From Planctomycetaceae bacterium (GTDB taxonomy: Bacteria > Planctomycetota > UBA1135 > GCA-002686595), in assembly GCA_013360535.1 (NCBI GenBank), contig JABWBL010000074.1, positions 1 through 17,522 on the forward strand: 17,522 nt of DNA, in the 5' to 3' direction. The notes under the pieces are model-generated. The model made no database searches, had not been told where the DNA came from, and worked only from the letters and a program-made list of their open reading frames with translations. Positions 1 through 8,461 of this stretch are shown here, one piece after another. Position 1 is the first letter of the stretch, and every line of letters begins with the position of its first letter. A program made the translations under genes and the position numbers.

Positions 1-1400
1 TCGCGAGCCTGCGCTGCGCCGAAGGTGGCGTGCCGGTCGAGCTCGCGCTGAGCCCGCGCGAGGACGCCCTGCTCGTGCGGACCGCAGGCGGCCTCGAGCG
101 CTTCGACATCGACGTGCCGCACCCCGAGGCGAGCGTCGCGGCGCTGTTCCGGCCGGTGTGGTACGAGAACTACGAGGCGCCCGAGCACGTGTGGCAGTCC
201 TCGAGCGGCACCGACGACTTCGAGCCGAAGCTCGGGCTGATGCCGCTCGTGTTCGGCACGCTCAAGGCGACCTTCTACTCGCTCCTGTTCGGCGTCCCGC
301 TGGCGCTGTTCGCGGCGATCTTCTCGAGCGAGTTCCTCGCGCCGCGCCTGCGCGTCGGAGTCAAGTCGACGATCGAGATCATGGCGAGCCTGCCGAGCGT
401 CGTGCTCGGCTTCCTGTCGGCGATCGTGATCGCGCCGATCGTGCAGGGTTCGCTGGCGGTCGTGCTCACGGCCTTCTTCACGATTCCGTCCTCGATGCTG
501 GCGGGTGCGTACCTGTGGCAGTTGCTGCCGCAGGGGCGTGCCGTGCGCTGGCAAGGCTGGCAGCGGTTCGCGGCGATCGGAATCGCGATCCCGGTCGGGC
601 TCGGGCTGGCGTTCGTGTTCGGCCCGGCGCTCGAGATGGCGCTTTTCGTCGGGGATTTCGCGGCTTGGCTCGACGGCTCGCGCGGGCGTGCGTTCGGCGG
701 CTGGCTGATGCTGCTCCTGCCGCTCGCTGCTGCGGCGGTCGCGCTGCTGTCGGGACGCGTGGTCGGTCCGTGGTTCCGGCGCCTGTCGCTGTCGTGGTCG
801 CGCGAGCGTTGTGCGCGGCTTGATCTGGCGCGCTTCGCCGGTGCGGTGCTCACCACGCTCGGCCTCGCCGCGGCGGCCGCGCTCGCGCTCGATGTCGCGG
901 GCTTCGATCCACGCGGCTCGATCGTCGACACCTACGTGCAGCGCAACGCGCTGATCGTCGGCTTCATCATGGGCTTCGCGATCATCCCGCTGATCTACAC
1001 GCTGGCGGAGGACGCGCTCAATGCGGTGCCGAGCCACCTGCGACTCGCGTCGCTCGGCGCGGGCGCGACGCCGTGGCAAACGGCGGTGCGCGTGATCGTG
1101 CCGACGGCGGCGAGCGGACTGTTCTCGGCCGTGATGGTGGGGCTGGGCCGTGCCGTCGGCGAGACGATGATCGTGCTGATGGCCGCGGGCAACACGCCCG
1201 TGATGGACTGGAACGTCTTCAGCGGCTTCCGCACGCTGAGCGCGAACATCGCGGTCGAGCTGCCGGAAGCGGTCGAGAACTCGACGCACTACCGCACGCT
1301 GTTCCTGGCGGCGCTGACGCTGTTCGCGATCACGTTCGTGGTCAACACCGCAGCCGAGCTGGTGCGCCAGCGCTTCCGCAAGCGAGCTTTCCAGCTGTGA
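1..1400 (+). CDS. pstC: Phosphate ABC transporter permease PstC, 5' end outside window
   Basis: Inner-membrane permease subunit of the high-affinity phosphate importer; with PstA it forms the channel driven by PstB. The frame is open from the first base, so the GTG at 30 is probably internal and the gene starts upstream. The first ~70 visible residues end with [16 protein letters not shown] and DFEPK, which I recognise from the long proteobacterial-type PstC (about 680-750 residues) carrying a large periplasmic domain; only its tail is visible. Transmembrane helices follow, including [20 protein letters not shown], then [12 protein letters not shown]. The permease-ATPase coupling loop reads [24 protein letters not shown], followed by [16 protein letters not shown]. 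The stop TGA (1398-1400) overlaps the GTG start of pstA in a GTGA tetranucleotide, indicating translational coupling. No Pho-box can be judged because the promoter lies upstream. Identification is firm. Confidence 0.93.
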   Translation, partial: ASLRCAEGGVPVELALSPREDALLVRTAGGLERFDIDVPHPEASVAALFRPVWYENYEAPEHVWQSSSGTDDFEPKLGLMPLVFGTLKATFYSLLFGVPLALFAAIFSSEFLAPRLRVGVKSTIEIMASLPSVVLGFLSAIVIAPIVQGSLAVVLTAFFTIPSSMLAGAYLWQLLPQGRAVRWQGWQRFAAIGIAIPVGLGLAFVFGPALEMALFVGDFAAWLDGSRGRAFGGWLMLLLPLAAAAVALLSGRVVGPWFRRLSLSWSRERCARLDLARFAGAVLTTLGLAAAAALALDVAGFDPRGSIVDTYVQRNALIVGFIMGFAIIPLIYTLAEDALNAVPSHLRLASLGAGATPWQTAVRVIVPTAASGLFSAVMVGLGRAVGETMIVLMAAGNTPVMDWNVFSGFRTLSANIAVELPEAVENSTHYRTLFLAALTLFAITFVVNTAAELVRQRFRKRAFQL

Positions 1401-3148
1401 ACCAGCTCGCCGCCCCCAACCCGCCGAAGTCGCGTCCGCCGCGCCGCCGTCGCGCGGAGAAGCGTGCCACGTCGTTGTTCGCCAACGGCGAGCCGATGGT
1501 GTGGCTCACCGGGGGTGCGCTCGCGATCGCGACGGTGATGATCGCCGTGTTGCTCGGGCTCGTGCTGTTCGAGGGCCTGCCGACTTTCTGGCCGGGTCCG
1601 ATCGTCGAGGTCGAGCTCGCGGATGGGCGCCGCCTCGCCGGCGAGCTCGCCGCCGAAGAGCGCTTCGTGCTCGAGCCGAAGGCCCTCGCGGACCTGCCGG
1701 AAGCGCGTCGCGCCCAGGCCGAGCGCGAGATCGAGACGGAAGGTGGCGTGCGCCGCCGAATGCTGCGCACGGGCAACTACGAGCTGACCGGGACGCACTT
1801 CGAGTGGGCGAACGACTCCGACATCGTCGGCGAGTCGAAGCCGGAGTGGATGCTCGTCGTCGAGCGCCTCGACGACGGTCGCTTCTACGGCGTGCCGCGT
1901 GCCGTGACGGTCGATGGCGTGCGGACCGAAGGCGACCCCGCAACGGTGTGGGACCTCGCAAGTGCCCAGCACGACGAGGTGCGCGAGCGCTGGGAGCGCG
2001 GCCGCACGCTCAAGAACGAGACGATCGGCGCGATCCATGCGCGGATCGAGGGTGCGCGACTCCGTGCGCGGGAGATCGAGCTCGAGAACGGCGTGGACTC
2101 GCCGCAGGCCGCCGAGGCCCGCGCGGCGGCGGACGCCATCGCCACGGCCGCCGAGAGCGAGTTCCGCGAGGTGCAGGCCGAGATCAACAAGCTGCAGGAG
2201 CGGAACAAGGGCTACTCGGTCGAGCTGGAGACCGCCTCCGGTGCGCGCAGGATGATCACGCTGGAGGAGATCGTCCGCGCGTTCGCGCCCAACCGACTGT
2301 CCCTGACGGAACGCCTCGGCGTCTACGTCTCGCGTGCGAGCGAGTTCCTGCTCGACGCTCCGCGCCAAGCCAACAGCGAAGGCGGCGTGTACCCGGCGAT
2401 CTTCGGCACCGTGCTGATGACGTTGATCATGGCGCTGCTCGTCGTGCCGTTCGGCGTGCTCGCAGCGCTCTACCTGCGCGAGTACGCGCGTCCGGGGCCG
2501 ATCGTCAGCGCCGTGCGCATCGCGATCAACAACCTCGCCGGCGTGCCGAGCATCGTGTTCGGCGTGTTCGGGCTGGGCTTCTTCTGCTACATCGTCGGCG
2601 CCGGTGTCGACGAGGCGTTGTTCGCGGCGAAGCTCCCCACGCCGACTTACGGCAAGGGCGGTCTCTTGTGGGCTTCGCTCACGCTCGCGCTGCTGACGCT
2701 GCCGGTCGTGATCGTGCCGACCGAGGAGGCGCTCGCGAGCGTGCCGGGTTCGATGCGCGAGGGTTCCTATGCCTGCGGCGCGACGAAGTGGCAGACGATC
2801 TGGCGCATCGTGCTGCCGCGCGCGATGCCGGGCATCATGACGGGCATGATCCTCGCGCTCGCACGCGGCGCGGGCGAGGTCGCGCCGCTGATGCTCGTCG
2901 GCGCCGTCAAGTTCGCTCCCGACCTGCCGCTCGATGGAGCCGCGCCGTTCCTGCACCCCGAGCGCAGCTTCATGCACTTGGGCTTCCACATCTACGACAT
3001 CGGTTTCCAGAGCCAGAACAGCGAAGCCGCGAAGCCGATGGTGTTCACGACCACGCTGCTCCTGATCGCGCTCGTGGTCCTGCTCAACGTGCTCGCGATC
3101 TGGATCCGCGCGCGCTTGCGCCGGCGCTTCCAGGGGAACACGCTGTGA
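1397..3148 (+). CDS. pstA: Phosphate ABC transporter permease PstA with large inserted domain
   Basis: Second channel subunit of the phosphate importer, 583 residues against roughly 280-300 for a minimal PstA. The GTG start at 1397 overlaps the pstC stop. A basic cytoplasmic N-terminus ([10 protein letters not shown]) precedes transmembrane helix 1 at about residues 34-60. An inserted, probably periplasmic domain of about 260 residues follows; its second half (about 197-270) is rich in Glu, Arg, Lys and Ala and looks like a coiled coil or long helical hairpin. The conserved permease core begins near residue 331 ([18 protein letters not shown]) and contains [19 protein letters not shown] and the coupling loop [20 protein letters not shown] with [14 protein letters not shown]. 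Proteobacterial PstA proteins with an N-terminal DUF3333-type region have a similar build; whether this insert belongs to that family is not certain. It overlaps pstB by GTGA at 3145-3148. Confidence 0.93.
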   Translation: MNQLAAPNPPKSRPPRRRRAEKRATSLFANGEPMVWLTGGALAIATVMIAVLLGLVLFEGLPTFWPGPIVEVELADGRRLAGELAAEERFVLEPKALADLPEARRAQAEREIETEGGVRRRMLRTGNYELTGTHFEWANDSDIVGESKPEWMLVVERLDDGRFYGVPRAVTVDGVRTEGDPATVWDLASAQHDEVRERWERGRTLKNETIGAIHARIEGARLRAREIELENGVDSPQAAEARAAADAIATAAESEFREVQAEINKLQERNKGYSVELETASGARRMITLEEIVRAFAPNRLSLTERLGVYVSRASEFLLDAPRQANSEGGVYPAIFGTVLMTLIMALLVVPFGVLAALYLREYARPGPIVSAVRIAINNLAGVPSIVFGVFGLGFFCYIVGAGVDEALFAAKLPTPTYGKGGLLWASLTLALLTLPVVIVPTEEALASVPGSMREGSYACGATKWQTIWRIVLPRAMPGIMTGMILALARGAGEVAPLMLVGAVKFAPDLPLDGAAPFLHPERSFMHLGFHIYDIGFQSQNSEAAKPMVFTTTLLLIALVVLLNVLAIWIRARLRRRFQGNTL

Positions 3149-4074
3149 CCGAGATCGCCCGCAAACCCACGCTCGCCCAGTACGAACTGACGCCCCAGCC
3201 GCGCAAGAGCGCTTCCCCACCCAGCATGAACGGCGCCCCTTCGATATCCGGCCGAGTGTTCCAGGCGATCGCCGCGAACGAGCCCTTCACGGCCGAGGTC
3301 CACGCGGGCCTCGCGAACGAGGAGCACGTGCTCGAGATCGAGCGCTTCGACCTGTGGTACGGCGCCTCGCGCGCGCTGCACTCGATCACGATGCCCGTGC
3401 CCAAGGGCAAGGTGACGGCGCTGATCGGGCCTTCGGGCTGCGGCAAGTCGACGCTGCTGCGCTCGGTCAACCGCATGAACGACCTGATCGACTCGGTGCG
3501 CATCGAGGGCGAGATGCGGCTCAGCGGCGACTCGATCTACGCGCCCGGTCAGGACGTGATCGAGCTGCGCAAGCGCATCGGCATGGTGTTCCAGAAGCCC
3601 AACCCGTTCCCGATGAGCATCTTCGAGAACGTCGTGTACTCGCTGCGCATCGACGGCGAGCGCGACAAGCGCGTGCTCGCGGAAGTGTGCGAGGCGAGCC
3701 TGCGCGGCGCGAGCCTGTGGGACGAGGTCAAGGACCGCCTGAACGACAGCGCGCTGCGGCTCTCGGGTGGCCAGCAGCAGCGCCTGTGCATCGCGCGCGC
3801 GATCGCGGCGGAGCCGGAGGTGCTGCTGCTCGACGAGCCCTGCTCGGCGCTCGACCCGATCGCGACCGCGCGCATCGAGGACCTGATCGACGAGCTCAAG
3901 GGCAGCTACTCGATCCTGATGGTGACGCACAACATGCAGCAGGCCTCGCGCACGAGCGACTTCACGGCCTTCATGTACCTCGGGCGGCTCGTCGAATACG
4001 GCCCGACCGGCGACATCTTCCTGCAGCCGCACCTCAAGGAAACCGAGGACTACATCTCGGGCCGTTTCGGCTGA
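3145..4074 (+). CDS. pstB: Phosphate ABC transporter ATP-binding protein PstB
   Basis: Cytoplasmic ATPase energising phosphate uptake through PstC/PstA. All nucleotide-binding motifs are intact: Walker [10 protein letters not shown] (residues 95-103), signature LSGGQQQR (206-213), Walker B VLLLDE (226-231) and the H-loop histidine (262, in VTHNMQQA). Hallmarks of the PstB branch are VNRMNDLI after Walker [16 protein letters not shown] at the Q-loop, and the C-terminal [11 protein letters not shown]. The GTG start overlaps the pstA stop, giving 309 residues with a polar extension of about 63 residues before the domain start [11 protein letters not shown]. An alternative ATG at 3226 would remove 27 of these, but the overlap mirrors the pstC/pstA junction, so I prefer GTG. 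Usual PstB proteins are about 250-280 residues. No phoU follows; the next gene is unrelated. Confidence 0.96.
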   Translation: MTEIARKPTLAQYELTPQPRKSASPPSMNGAPSISGRVFQAIAANEPFTAEVHAGLANEEHVLEIERFDLWYGASRALHSITMPVPKGKVTALIGPSGCGKSTLLRSVNRMNDLIDSVRIEGEMRLSGDSIYAPGQDVIELRKRIGMVFQKPNPFPMSIFENVVYSLRIDGERDKRVLAEVCEASLRGASLWDEVKDRLNDSALRLSGGQQQRLCIARAIAAEPEVLLLDEPCSALDPIATARIEDLIDELKGSYSILMVTHNMQQASRTSDFTAFMYLGRLVEYGPTGDIFLQPHLKETEDYISGRFG

Positions 4075-4095
4075 GAGCGAAGCTCTTGCCGGGTT

Positions 4096-4117
4096 CCCGG
4101 GGCCTGCGGAGGCCGGG
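4096..4117 (+). terminator. Possible weak terminator hairpin after pstB
   Basis: CCCGGGGCC and GGCCGGG can form seven GC pairs around the loop TGCGGA, with a two-base GG bulge on the left arm, 21 bases after the pstB stop. No T-run follows, so intrinsic termination is doubtful. It lies in the 130-base gap before the next gene, which also holds the ribosome binding site GAGAGG at 4191-4196. Confidence 0.3.
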
Positions 4118-4204
4118 AGCGCGGTCGAGGAAGGAGCCCCCTGCCCACGGGGAGCGACGCTGCTAGGATTTCGCAGGTCATCCGTCCCCCGAGAGGTCTG
4201 CTCC

Positions 4205-5260
4205 ATGCGTTGGATCCCCAGTGTCCTGTCCGCCCTCGCCCTCGCGACCGTCGCGTCCGCGCAGGGTGAACTCGTCGTCACCCTCAACCAGTCCCAGTCG
4301 AACTTCAACTGGAGCGGCACGACCTCGATCGGCGCGCTCGTCGGCAACCCTTCGACCGCGTTCCAGGCCGCGGGCACGGCGAACGTGCGCATCTACCCGC
4401 TCGCCAACGACTCGATCGCCTCGGCCGACTTCCCCGGAGCGGGCGACGCGGCCGTCGTGCCGGACCTGCACGGCAAGATCAACAACGTGTTCCCGTTCCT
4501 GCCGCCGCTGGCGACGTTCGACGTCACGAACCTGCACCTGCAGTTCTCGGCGCCGACGTTCTCGGTCGCGGCCAATGGCGCCTTCACCGCGGCGGTGACC
4601 GTCACGGCGCTCTCGGGCCAGATGACCGTGACGCCGCTGGGCTCGGCGGCGACGGTGAGCGACCTGACGGGCCTTGTCTCGGCGCCCACCAACCAGAACG
4701 GCACGCTGACGCTGTCGGGCTCGGTCGTCTCGCTCGTCATGCCGGTGAACTCGACTTTCCCGTTCAGCGACCCGGCGAGCGGCGTCTCGGGCTCGCTCTC
4801 GATCGTCGGCACGCTGCGGGGCTCGTGGACCTGCCCGGCGCCGACCGTGTACTGCACCGCGAAGACCAACAGCCTCGGCTGCGTGCCTTCGATCTCGACC
4901 ACCGGCACGGCCAAGTGGTTCGGCAACTCGCCGTTCTTCGTGCAGGCGAACAACGTGCTCAACCAGAAGAACGGCCTGCTGTTCTACGGCTACTCGCCGT
5001 CGGCGACGCCGTTCCAGGGTGGCACCAAGTGCGTCGCTCCGCCGACCTTGCGCACCGCCGCGCAGAACTCGGGCGGCGCCAGCTCGGGCAACGACTGCAG
5101 CGGCTCCTACGCCTTCGACATGAACGCGGTGATCGCCTCGCAGCTCGATCCGCTGCTCGTGCCGGGTGCTCAGGTGTACGCGCAGATCTGGTCGCGTGAC
5201 CCCGGCAGCCCGAGCACGACGGGCCTGACGAACGCGGTGCAGTTCACCGTCTGTCCGTAG
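4205..5260 (+). CDS. Secreted beta-rich protein with planctomycete-type C-terminal block
   Basis: Exported protein of 351 residues; function unknown. The ATG is preceded by a good Shine-Dalgarno, GAGAGG, eight bases upstream. A classic Sec signal peptide covers residues 1-19 (MRWIPSVLSALALATVASA, cleavage predicted before Gln20). The middle (20 to about 208) is Thr/Ser/Val-rich with alternating hydrophobic pattern, suggesting beta-sandwich folds. From about residue 210 a conserved block contains six cysteines in pairs (YCTAKTNSLGC, KCV.PP, DCSG and the terminal VCP) plus FYGYSP and PGAQVYAQIWSRDPG. I recognise this block from many paralogous secreted proteins of marine Planctomycetota, where the part ahead of it varies; this is from memory. 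No catalytic motif is apparent. Its own ribosome binding site and a strong hairpin just downstream suggest a separate transcription unit from pst. Confidence 0.82.
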   Translation: MRWIPSVLSALALATVASAQGELVVTLNQSQSNFNWSGTTSIGALVGNPSTAFQAAGTANVRIYPLANDSIASADFPGAGDAAVVPDLHGKINNVFPFLPPLATFDVTNLHLQFSAPTFSVAANGAFTAAVTVTALSGQMTVTPLGSAATVSDLTGLVSAPTNQNGTLTLSGSVVSLVMPVNSTFPFSDPASGVSGSLSIVGTLRGSWTCPAPTVYCTAKTNSLGCVPSISTTGTAKWFGNSPFFVQANNVLNQKNGLLFYGYSPSATPFQGGTKCVAPPTLRTAAQNSGGASSGNDCSGSYAFDMNAVIASQLDPLLVPGAQVYAQIWSRDPGSPSTTGLTNAVQFTVCP

Positions 5261-5279
5261 ACGGGTCGCGAGCCTTCCA

Positions 5280-5320
5280 GTGCGGAGCCGGTCGCCCCGA
5301 ACGGGTGACCGGCTCCGCGC
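5280..5320 (+). terminator. Very strong hairpin, probable terminator of the secreted-protein gene
   Basis: GCGGAGCCGGTC (5282-5293) is followed by its exact reverse complement GACCGGCTCCGC (5307-5318). A G-T wobble and three further C-G pairs extend the stem inward to a CGAAC loop, and one wobble plus one pair extend it outward. It begins 20 bases after the stop of the secreted-protein gene and ends 20 bases before the ATG of the pentaheme gene. No T-tract follows, so it is either a terminator lacking a U-run, an RNA-stabilising 3' end, or a 5'-leader element of the cytochrome gene. Confidence 0.5.
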
Positions 5321-5339
5321 ACTTGGTAGCTTGCCGCAA

Positions 5340-6728
5340 ATGAAGTTCGAGCTTGCCGCGTTTGCCGCCGGGGTCGCGATCGTGTTGTCCCTCCTGCAGT
5401 CGGAGCCGGCGCAGCTCGCGTCGACGCCTCCGCCGCGCGGTCCCTTCGGGCTCTCGCTCGTCACGACCACGGACGGCAAGCCTGTCGCGCACGAAGGCTT
5501 CGCGACGAGCGAGGACTGCGCCCTGTGCCACGAGCGCCAGGTCGAGGAGTTCGACGGCTCGCTGCACTCGGTCTCGCACCACGATCCGGTCTACCGCGCC
5601 TTCGCGGAGCTCGCGCGCAAGGAGGCGGGCGAGGAGGTCTACGCCTACTGCTCGGGCTGCCACGCGCCGGCGAGCGTCGTGTCGGGCCTCGTGCCGGGCA
5701 CGGCGGAAGCGGAGCTCCCCGACAACGTCAAGGCGGGCGTGCAGTGCGACATCTGCCATCAGGTCGATTCGCTCTCGCCCAGTCCCTGGGGCGAACCGGG
5801 CAACGCGAACTTCGCGCTCGCGCCGGGCAAGGTGAAGGCGACGCTGCGCGCGGCGATCCAGGCCAATCCGGGCCACGAGGGCCGCGAGGCCGGATTCCTC
5901 GCGAAATCCGAGTTCTGCGCGACCTGCCACACGGTGATCCATCCGACCAACGGCCTGCGCATCGAACACACGTACGACGAGTGGAAGAGGAGCGTGTACG
6001 CGGAGCACGGCATCCAGTGCCAGGATTGCCACATGCGCAGCGTCGCCGACGCGATCGAGGTCGCGCGCACGCTCAAGCCCGTGAAGGTGCTCGGCACGAC
6101 TTCGGGCATGAGCGCGCAGGAGCGCGAGATCCATCCGCACTGGTTCGTCGGCGGCAACGTGGAGACGGCGCGGCTCTCGGGCAGCGAGCCCCACGCGGCG
6201 GAGGCCGAGGCGCGCCTGAAGAGCGCGGCCGAGCTCACGCTCGCCGTGCAGGCGGCGAAAGCGGGTGGCGAGCTCGCGTTCGAGGTCGCCGTGACCAACG
6301 TCGGCGCCGGACATTCGCTTCCGACGAGCCTGACGGAGCTGCGCGAGATGTGGGTGCACGTGCGCGTGCTCGACGCCGCGGGCAAGCTGCTCTACGAGGA
6401 CGGTGCGCTCGACGCGCAGGGCGAGCTCGCGAAGGCGGCGCTGCGTTTCGGCTCGGAGCTGCTCGATGCGCAAGGCAAGCCGACGTTCCGTCCGTGGCTC
6501 GGCGTGAGCTTTGGCCGCAAGCGCCTGATCGCGCCGAAGGGCACGGAGCGCGAGACGCTGCGCACGACGTTGCCCAAGGAACTCGAGGGCGAGCTCACGC
6601 TCGAGGCGCGGCTGCTCTACCGCATCGCGCCGCCGCACGTGCTGCACGAGGTGATGGGGGAGCAGGCCTTCGTGCCGCGCATCGTCGAGATGGCGAGCGC
6701 GCGGCAGGGCGTCACCGTCTCGCGCTGA
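5340..6728 (+). CDS. Exported pentaheme c-type cytochrome with C-terminal beta domain
   Basis: Predicted extracytoplasmic electron carrier of 462 residues. The N-terminus (MKFELAAFAAGVAIVLSLLQ) is a signal peptide or membrane anchor. Five CXXCH haem attachment sites lie at residues 60 (CALCH), 104 (CSGCH), 136 (CDICH), 193 (CATCH) and 227 (CQDCH). Irregular spacing and extra histidines between them (HSVSHHDP) resemble the cytochrome c554/NrfB-like scaffold group rather than the paired repeats found at the other end of the window. After residue 260 there are no haem sites. This half includes AGGELAFEVAVTNVGAGHSLPTS style beta-strands, an immunoglobulin-like tail I recognise from other multiheme proteins. 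It has no clear Shine-Dalgarno, and a strong hairpin ends 20 bases before the ATG. The partner and redox substrate are unknown; membership of an electron-transfer locus is inferred from the neighbouring cytochromes. Confidence 0.87.
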   Translation: MKFELAAFAAGVAIVLSLLQSEPAQLASTPPPRGPFGLSLVTTTDGKPVAHEGFATSEDCALCHERQVEEFDGSLHSVSHHDPVYRAFAELARKEAGEEVYAYCSGCHAPASVVSGLVPGTAEAELPDNVKAGVQCDICHQVDSLSPSPWGEPGNANFALAPGKVKATLRAAIQANPGHEGREAGFLAKSEFCATCHTVIHPTNGLRIEHTYDEWKRSVYAEHGIQCQDCHMRSVADAIEVARTLKPVKVLGTTSGMSAQEREIHPHWFVGGNVETARLSGSEPHAAEAEARLKSAAELTLAVQAAKAGGELAFEVAVTNVGAGHSLPTSLTELREMWVHVRVLDAAGKLLYEDGALDAQGELAKAALRFGSELLDAQGKPTFRPWLGVSFGRKRLIAPKGTERETLRTTLPKELEGELTLEARLLYRIAPPHVLHEVMGEQAFVPRIVEMASARQGVTVSR

Positions 6729-6734
6729 AGGAAA

Positions 6735-6752
6735 CTCGCGACGGGCCGCGAG
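6735..6752 (+). terminator. Short hairpin just after the pentaheme gene
   Basis: CTCGCG and CGCGAG pair perfectly around a six-base loop, starting seven bases after the stop of the pentaheme cytochrome gene. The stem is only six pairs and no T-run follows, so the terminator role is only a possibility based on position. Confidence 0.25.
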
Positions 6753-6849
6753 CGCGCGCCAACATCCCGCTTCGAGCTGCGTAGCGGCGAGTCACGCGGA
6801 CGCGTCGTTCCCGTGTCAGGGACGATCGGTGCGACGGGTGGCGGCGGAA

Positions 6850-6869
6850 GCTGCGCAGTGGTGCGCAGC
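6850..6869. repeat. Perfect 8-bp inverted repeat with tetraloop
   Basis: GCTGCGCA, loop GTGG, TGCGCAGC. The eight pairs are perfect and lie alone in the intergenic region between the pentaheme and first hexaheme genes. No T-run follows on either side, so it is not a typical intrinsic terminator; it could be a leader structure or a protein-binding palindrome. Confidence 0.5.
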
Positions 6870-7191
6870 CGGGCCGAGTCAGGTTGCGGACGTCGGCGCG
6901 GAGAGCGGCTTTTTGCGCGCACGGGCGCGCGGAATCTCACGGTGTTTTCCTAGGAAGCCGCAACTGTTCTGCCCTTGCGTACCTCGCACGGCGTATGCGC
7001 CGCCGCGTGGGGTTCATGGTCCGATTTGTGCATGTAGTGATTTCGCCCCAGATGCGCCCGCCCAACCTCGCCGGAGAGCTCCGACTCCCCCAAGCGCAGG
7101 CCCCGAGGGCGGGCCGGCACGGCCAAACGGCGCGCCGGTCATCCGCAGGCCTGGGCCAACTTGCAACACCTTCCTCGAGGTTCGAAATCCC

Positions 7192-8280
7192 ATGAAACGC
7201 ATCCCGCTGGTTCTCGCCGCAGTGACCTCACTCCTGCTGTCGGGCTCCGCGATCGCCGGTGACTATCACAAGGACGGGACGCTGCTGTGCTCCCAGTGCC
7301 ACGTGATGCACTTCAGCCAGTCGCACGGCTACAGCCCGTCGGGCTCCGGCTTCGTCTTCACTCCGATCGGCACGACGCCGCACCACTTCCTGCTGCGCGG
7401 TGAAGTGAACGACCTGTGCCTCGCCTGCCACGACAACAGCGGCTTCGCCCCGGACGTCTACGGCTCGGCGAACACCGGCAACGGCCCGACCGACGTGCGT
7501 CTGGCGGGTTACCTGAACAAGCTCGGGGACGCCAACATGGCCTCCGGCCACACGCTGGGATCGACCGCGACGGCACCGGGCTCCACGGGAGCCGGCTGGG
7601 CCAACGCCAACGGCCTCAACTGCGTCGACTGCCACCACCAGCACGGCGGCAGCGTCAGCGGCTCGACCTCGGGCCAGGCCGGCTACAGCCTGTACCGCAA
7701 CCTGCGCGTGACGGTCGGCCAGGCCGCCTCGAACACGACTGCGATCACCTACAACTACACCTCGCACGGCACGAACGACCCGACCCGCGACGTGTTCGAG
7801 CGCGCCAACGCCGAGTACGACGAAGGCGACATGGACTGGAACGAGCCCGACAGCGCGAACTCGGCGGTCGCCAAGTGGTGCGCGGGCTGCCACGGCGACT
7901 TCCACGGCGTGGTCGGCTCCACGCAGGTGGGCGGCGTCGCGTTCGGCGCGGGCTTCGAGGAGTTCGTCCGTCACCCGTCGGCCGGCGTGAACATCGGCGC
8001 GCTCGGCGGCGGCCACTCGAGCCTGTCGCTCTTCAACCAGCACACCAACAAGGTCAAGGTCATGAGCCCGACGGGCGTGTGGGGCGCGACGCACCCCTCC
8101 GACGTCACCCCGACCTGCATCAGCTGCCACAAGGGCCACGGCAACGGCAACGCCTTCGGCCTGATCTACCGCCACGGCACCGGCACGCTGACGGAAGACG
8201 GCGACACGGTCGGCAACCAGCTCGAGGACCTGTGTGGCCAGTGCCACGTGCAGGGCCGCTGGTTCTTCAACAACCCGTGA
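7192..8280 (+). CDS. Secreted hexaheme c-type cytochrome, copy A
   Basis: Predicted periplasmic or cell-surface electron-transfer protein of 362 residues. The Sec signal peptide (MKRIPLVLAAVTSLLLSGSAIA, cleavage before Gly23) is followed immediately by GDYH and the first haem site. CXXCH motifs occur at residues 33 (CSQCH), 76 (CLACH), 144 (CVDCH), 230 (CAGCH), 309 (CISCH) and 348 (CGQCH). Several are followed three or more residues later by another histidine (CHVMH, CHHQH, CHGDFH, CHKGH), consistent with bis-His ligation. The long loops between haems contain the signatures GTNDPTRDVF, EYDE, NEPD, RHPS.GV.IGALGG and GNGNAFGLIYR. The next gene is a paralogue with all six sites in the same order. 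A strong terminator follows at 8328-8369, so this gene probably ends its transcript. The exact family name is not known to me; I see similarity in style to doubled-CXXCH/cytochrome c3-like proteins of metal reducers. Confidence 0.9.
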   Translation: MKRIPLVLAAVTSLLLSGSAIAGDYHKDGTLLCSQCHVMHFSQSHGYSPSGSGFVFTPIGTTPHHFLLRGEVNDLCLACHDNSGFAPDVYGSANTGNGPTDVRLAGYLNKLGDANMASGHTLGSTATAPGSTGAGWANANGLNCVDCHHQHGGSVSGSTSGQAGYSLYRNLRVTVGQAASNTTAITYNYTSHGTNDPTRDVFERANAEYDEGDMDWNEPDSANSAVAKWCAGCHGDFHGVVGSTQVGGVAFGAGFEEFVRHPSAGVNIGALGGGHSSLSLFNQHTNKVKVMSPTGVWGATHPSDVTPTCISCHKGHGNGNAFGLIYRHGTGTLTEDGDTVGNQLEDLCGQCHVQGRWFFNNP

Positions 8281-8327
8281 TCTCCTGACCTGAAGCTCGG
8301 GCTGCAGAGCAGGCCCGCGCTCGCGAA

Positions 8328-8369
8328 GCATCCCGGTCCTCCGCAGGGAGGGCCGGGATGCGTGCTTTT
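8328..8369 (+). terminator. Intrinsic terminator after hexaheme copy A
   Basis: GCATCCCGG-T-CCTCC pairs with GGAGG-G-CCGGGATGC around the loop GCAG: fourteen Watson-Crick pairs and one T-G wobble (8328-8361). The T-run TTTT follows at 8366-8369. It sits 48 bases past the stop of copy A and about 90 bases before the start of copy B. This is the best terminator in the window and implies that copy B has its own promoter or depends on read-through. Confidence 0.8.
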
Positions 8370-8438
8370 CCCCACCGGGCGCGCCCGCCCGATTTGCGAT
8401 TTCCTTCAAGGGCCCGGATCGACGCGGACGATCCCAAC

Positions 8439-8458
8439 GCACCTCGCCCCCGAGGTGC
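8439..8458 (+). promoter_or_regulatory. Hairpin enclosing the ribosome binding site of hexaheme copy B
   Basis: GCACCTCG, loop CCCC, CGAGGTGC forms eight perfect pairs. The right arm contains GAGG (8452-8455), the only Shine-Dalgarno for the TTG start at 8462, with six bases between. When folded, the stem would hide the ribosome binding site. This suggests translational control, such as a thermosensor-like or protein-opened element, or simply inefficient translation. Confidence 0.5.
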
Positions 8459-8461
8459 CCC

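Larger units (their letters stand above)
6729..7191. other. 463-base intergenic region without a convincing gene
   Basis: No open frame here has a credible start, ribosome binding site or recognisable product. It is locally less GC-rich around 6905-7045 than the flanking genes, as expected for a promoter or leader region of the hexaheme gene that follows. It contains two small perfect hairpins: 6850-6869, listed separately, and GCGCGC-ACGG-GCGCGC at 6915-6930, directly preceded by five T. No -35/-10 pair with proper spacing and no riboswitch class could be identified by eye. A GAGG at 7177-7180, inside the palindrome CCTCGAGG, may serve as the ribosome binding site for the ATG at 7192, though its 11-base spacing is long. 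Confidence 0.6.

Noticed and set aside
1289..5479. Long minus-strand open frames opposite pst and the secreted-protein gene
   Set aside because: They are Arg/Ala/His-rich low-complexity shadows with no recognisable domain, caused by high GC with G/C third positions in the real genes.
6975..6999. Sigma-70-like TTGCGT and TATGCG
   Set aside because: The spacer is only 13 bases, too short for a functional promoter.
7152..7165. Sigma-54-like element TGGGCC...TTGCA upstream of the first hexaheme gene
   Set aside because: The GG and GC elements are separated by eight bases instead of the required ten.
6884..7195. Open frame of 103 codons in the gap before the first hexaheme gene
   Set aside because: No ribosome binding site, no domain, Arg-rich composition typical of random GC-rich sequence, and it runs into the start of the cytochrome gene.
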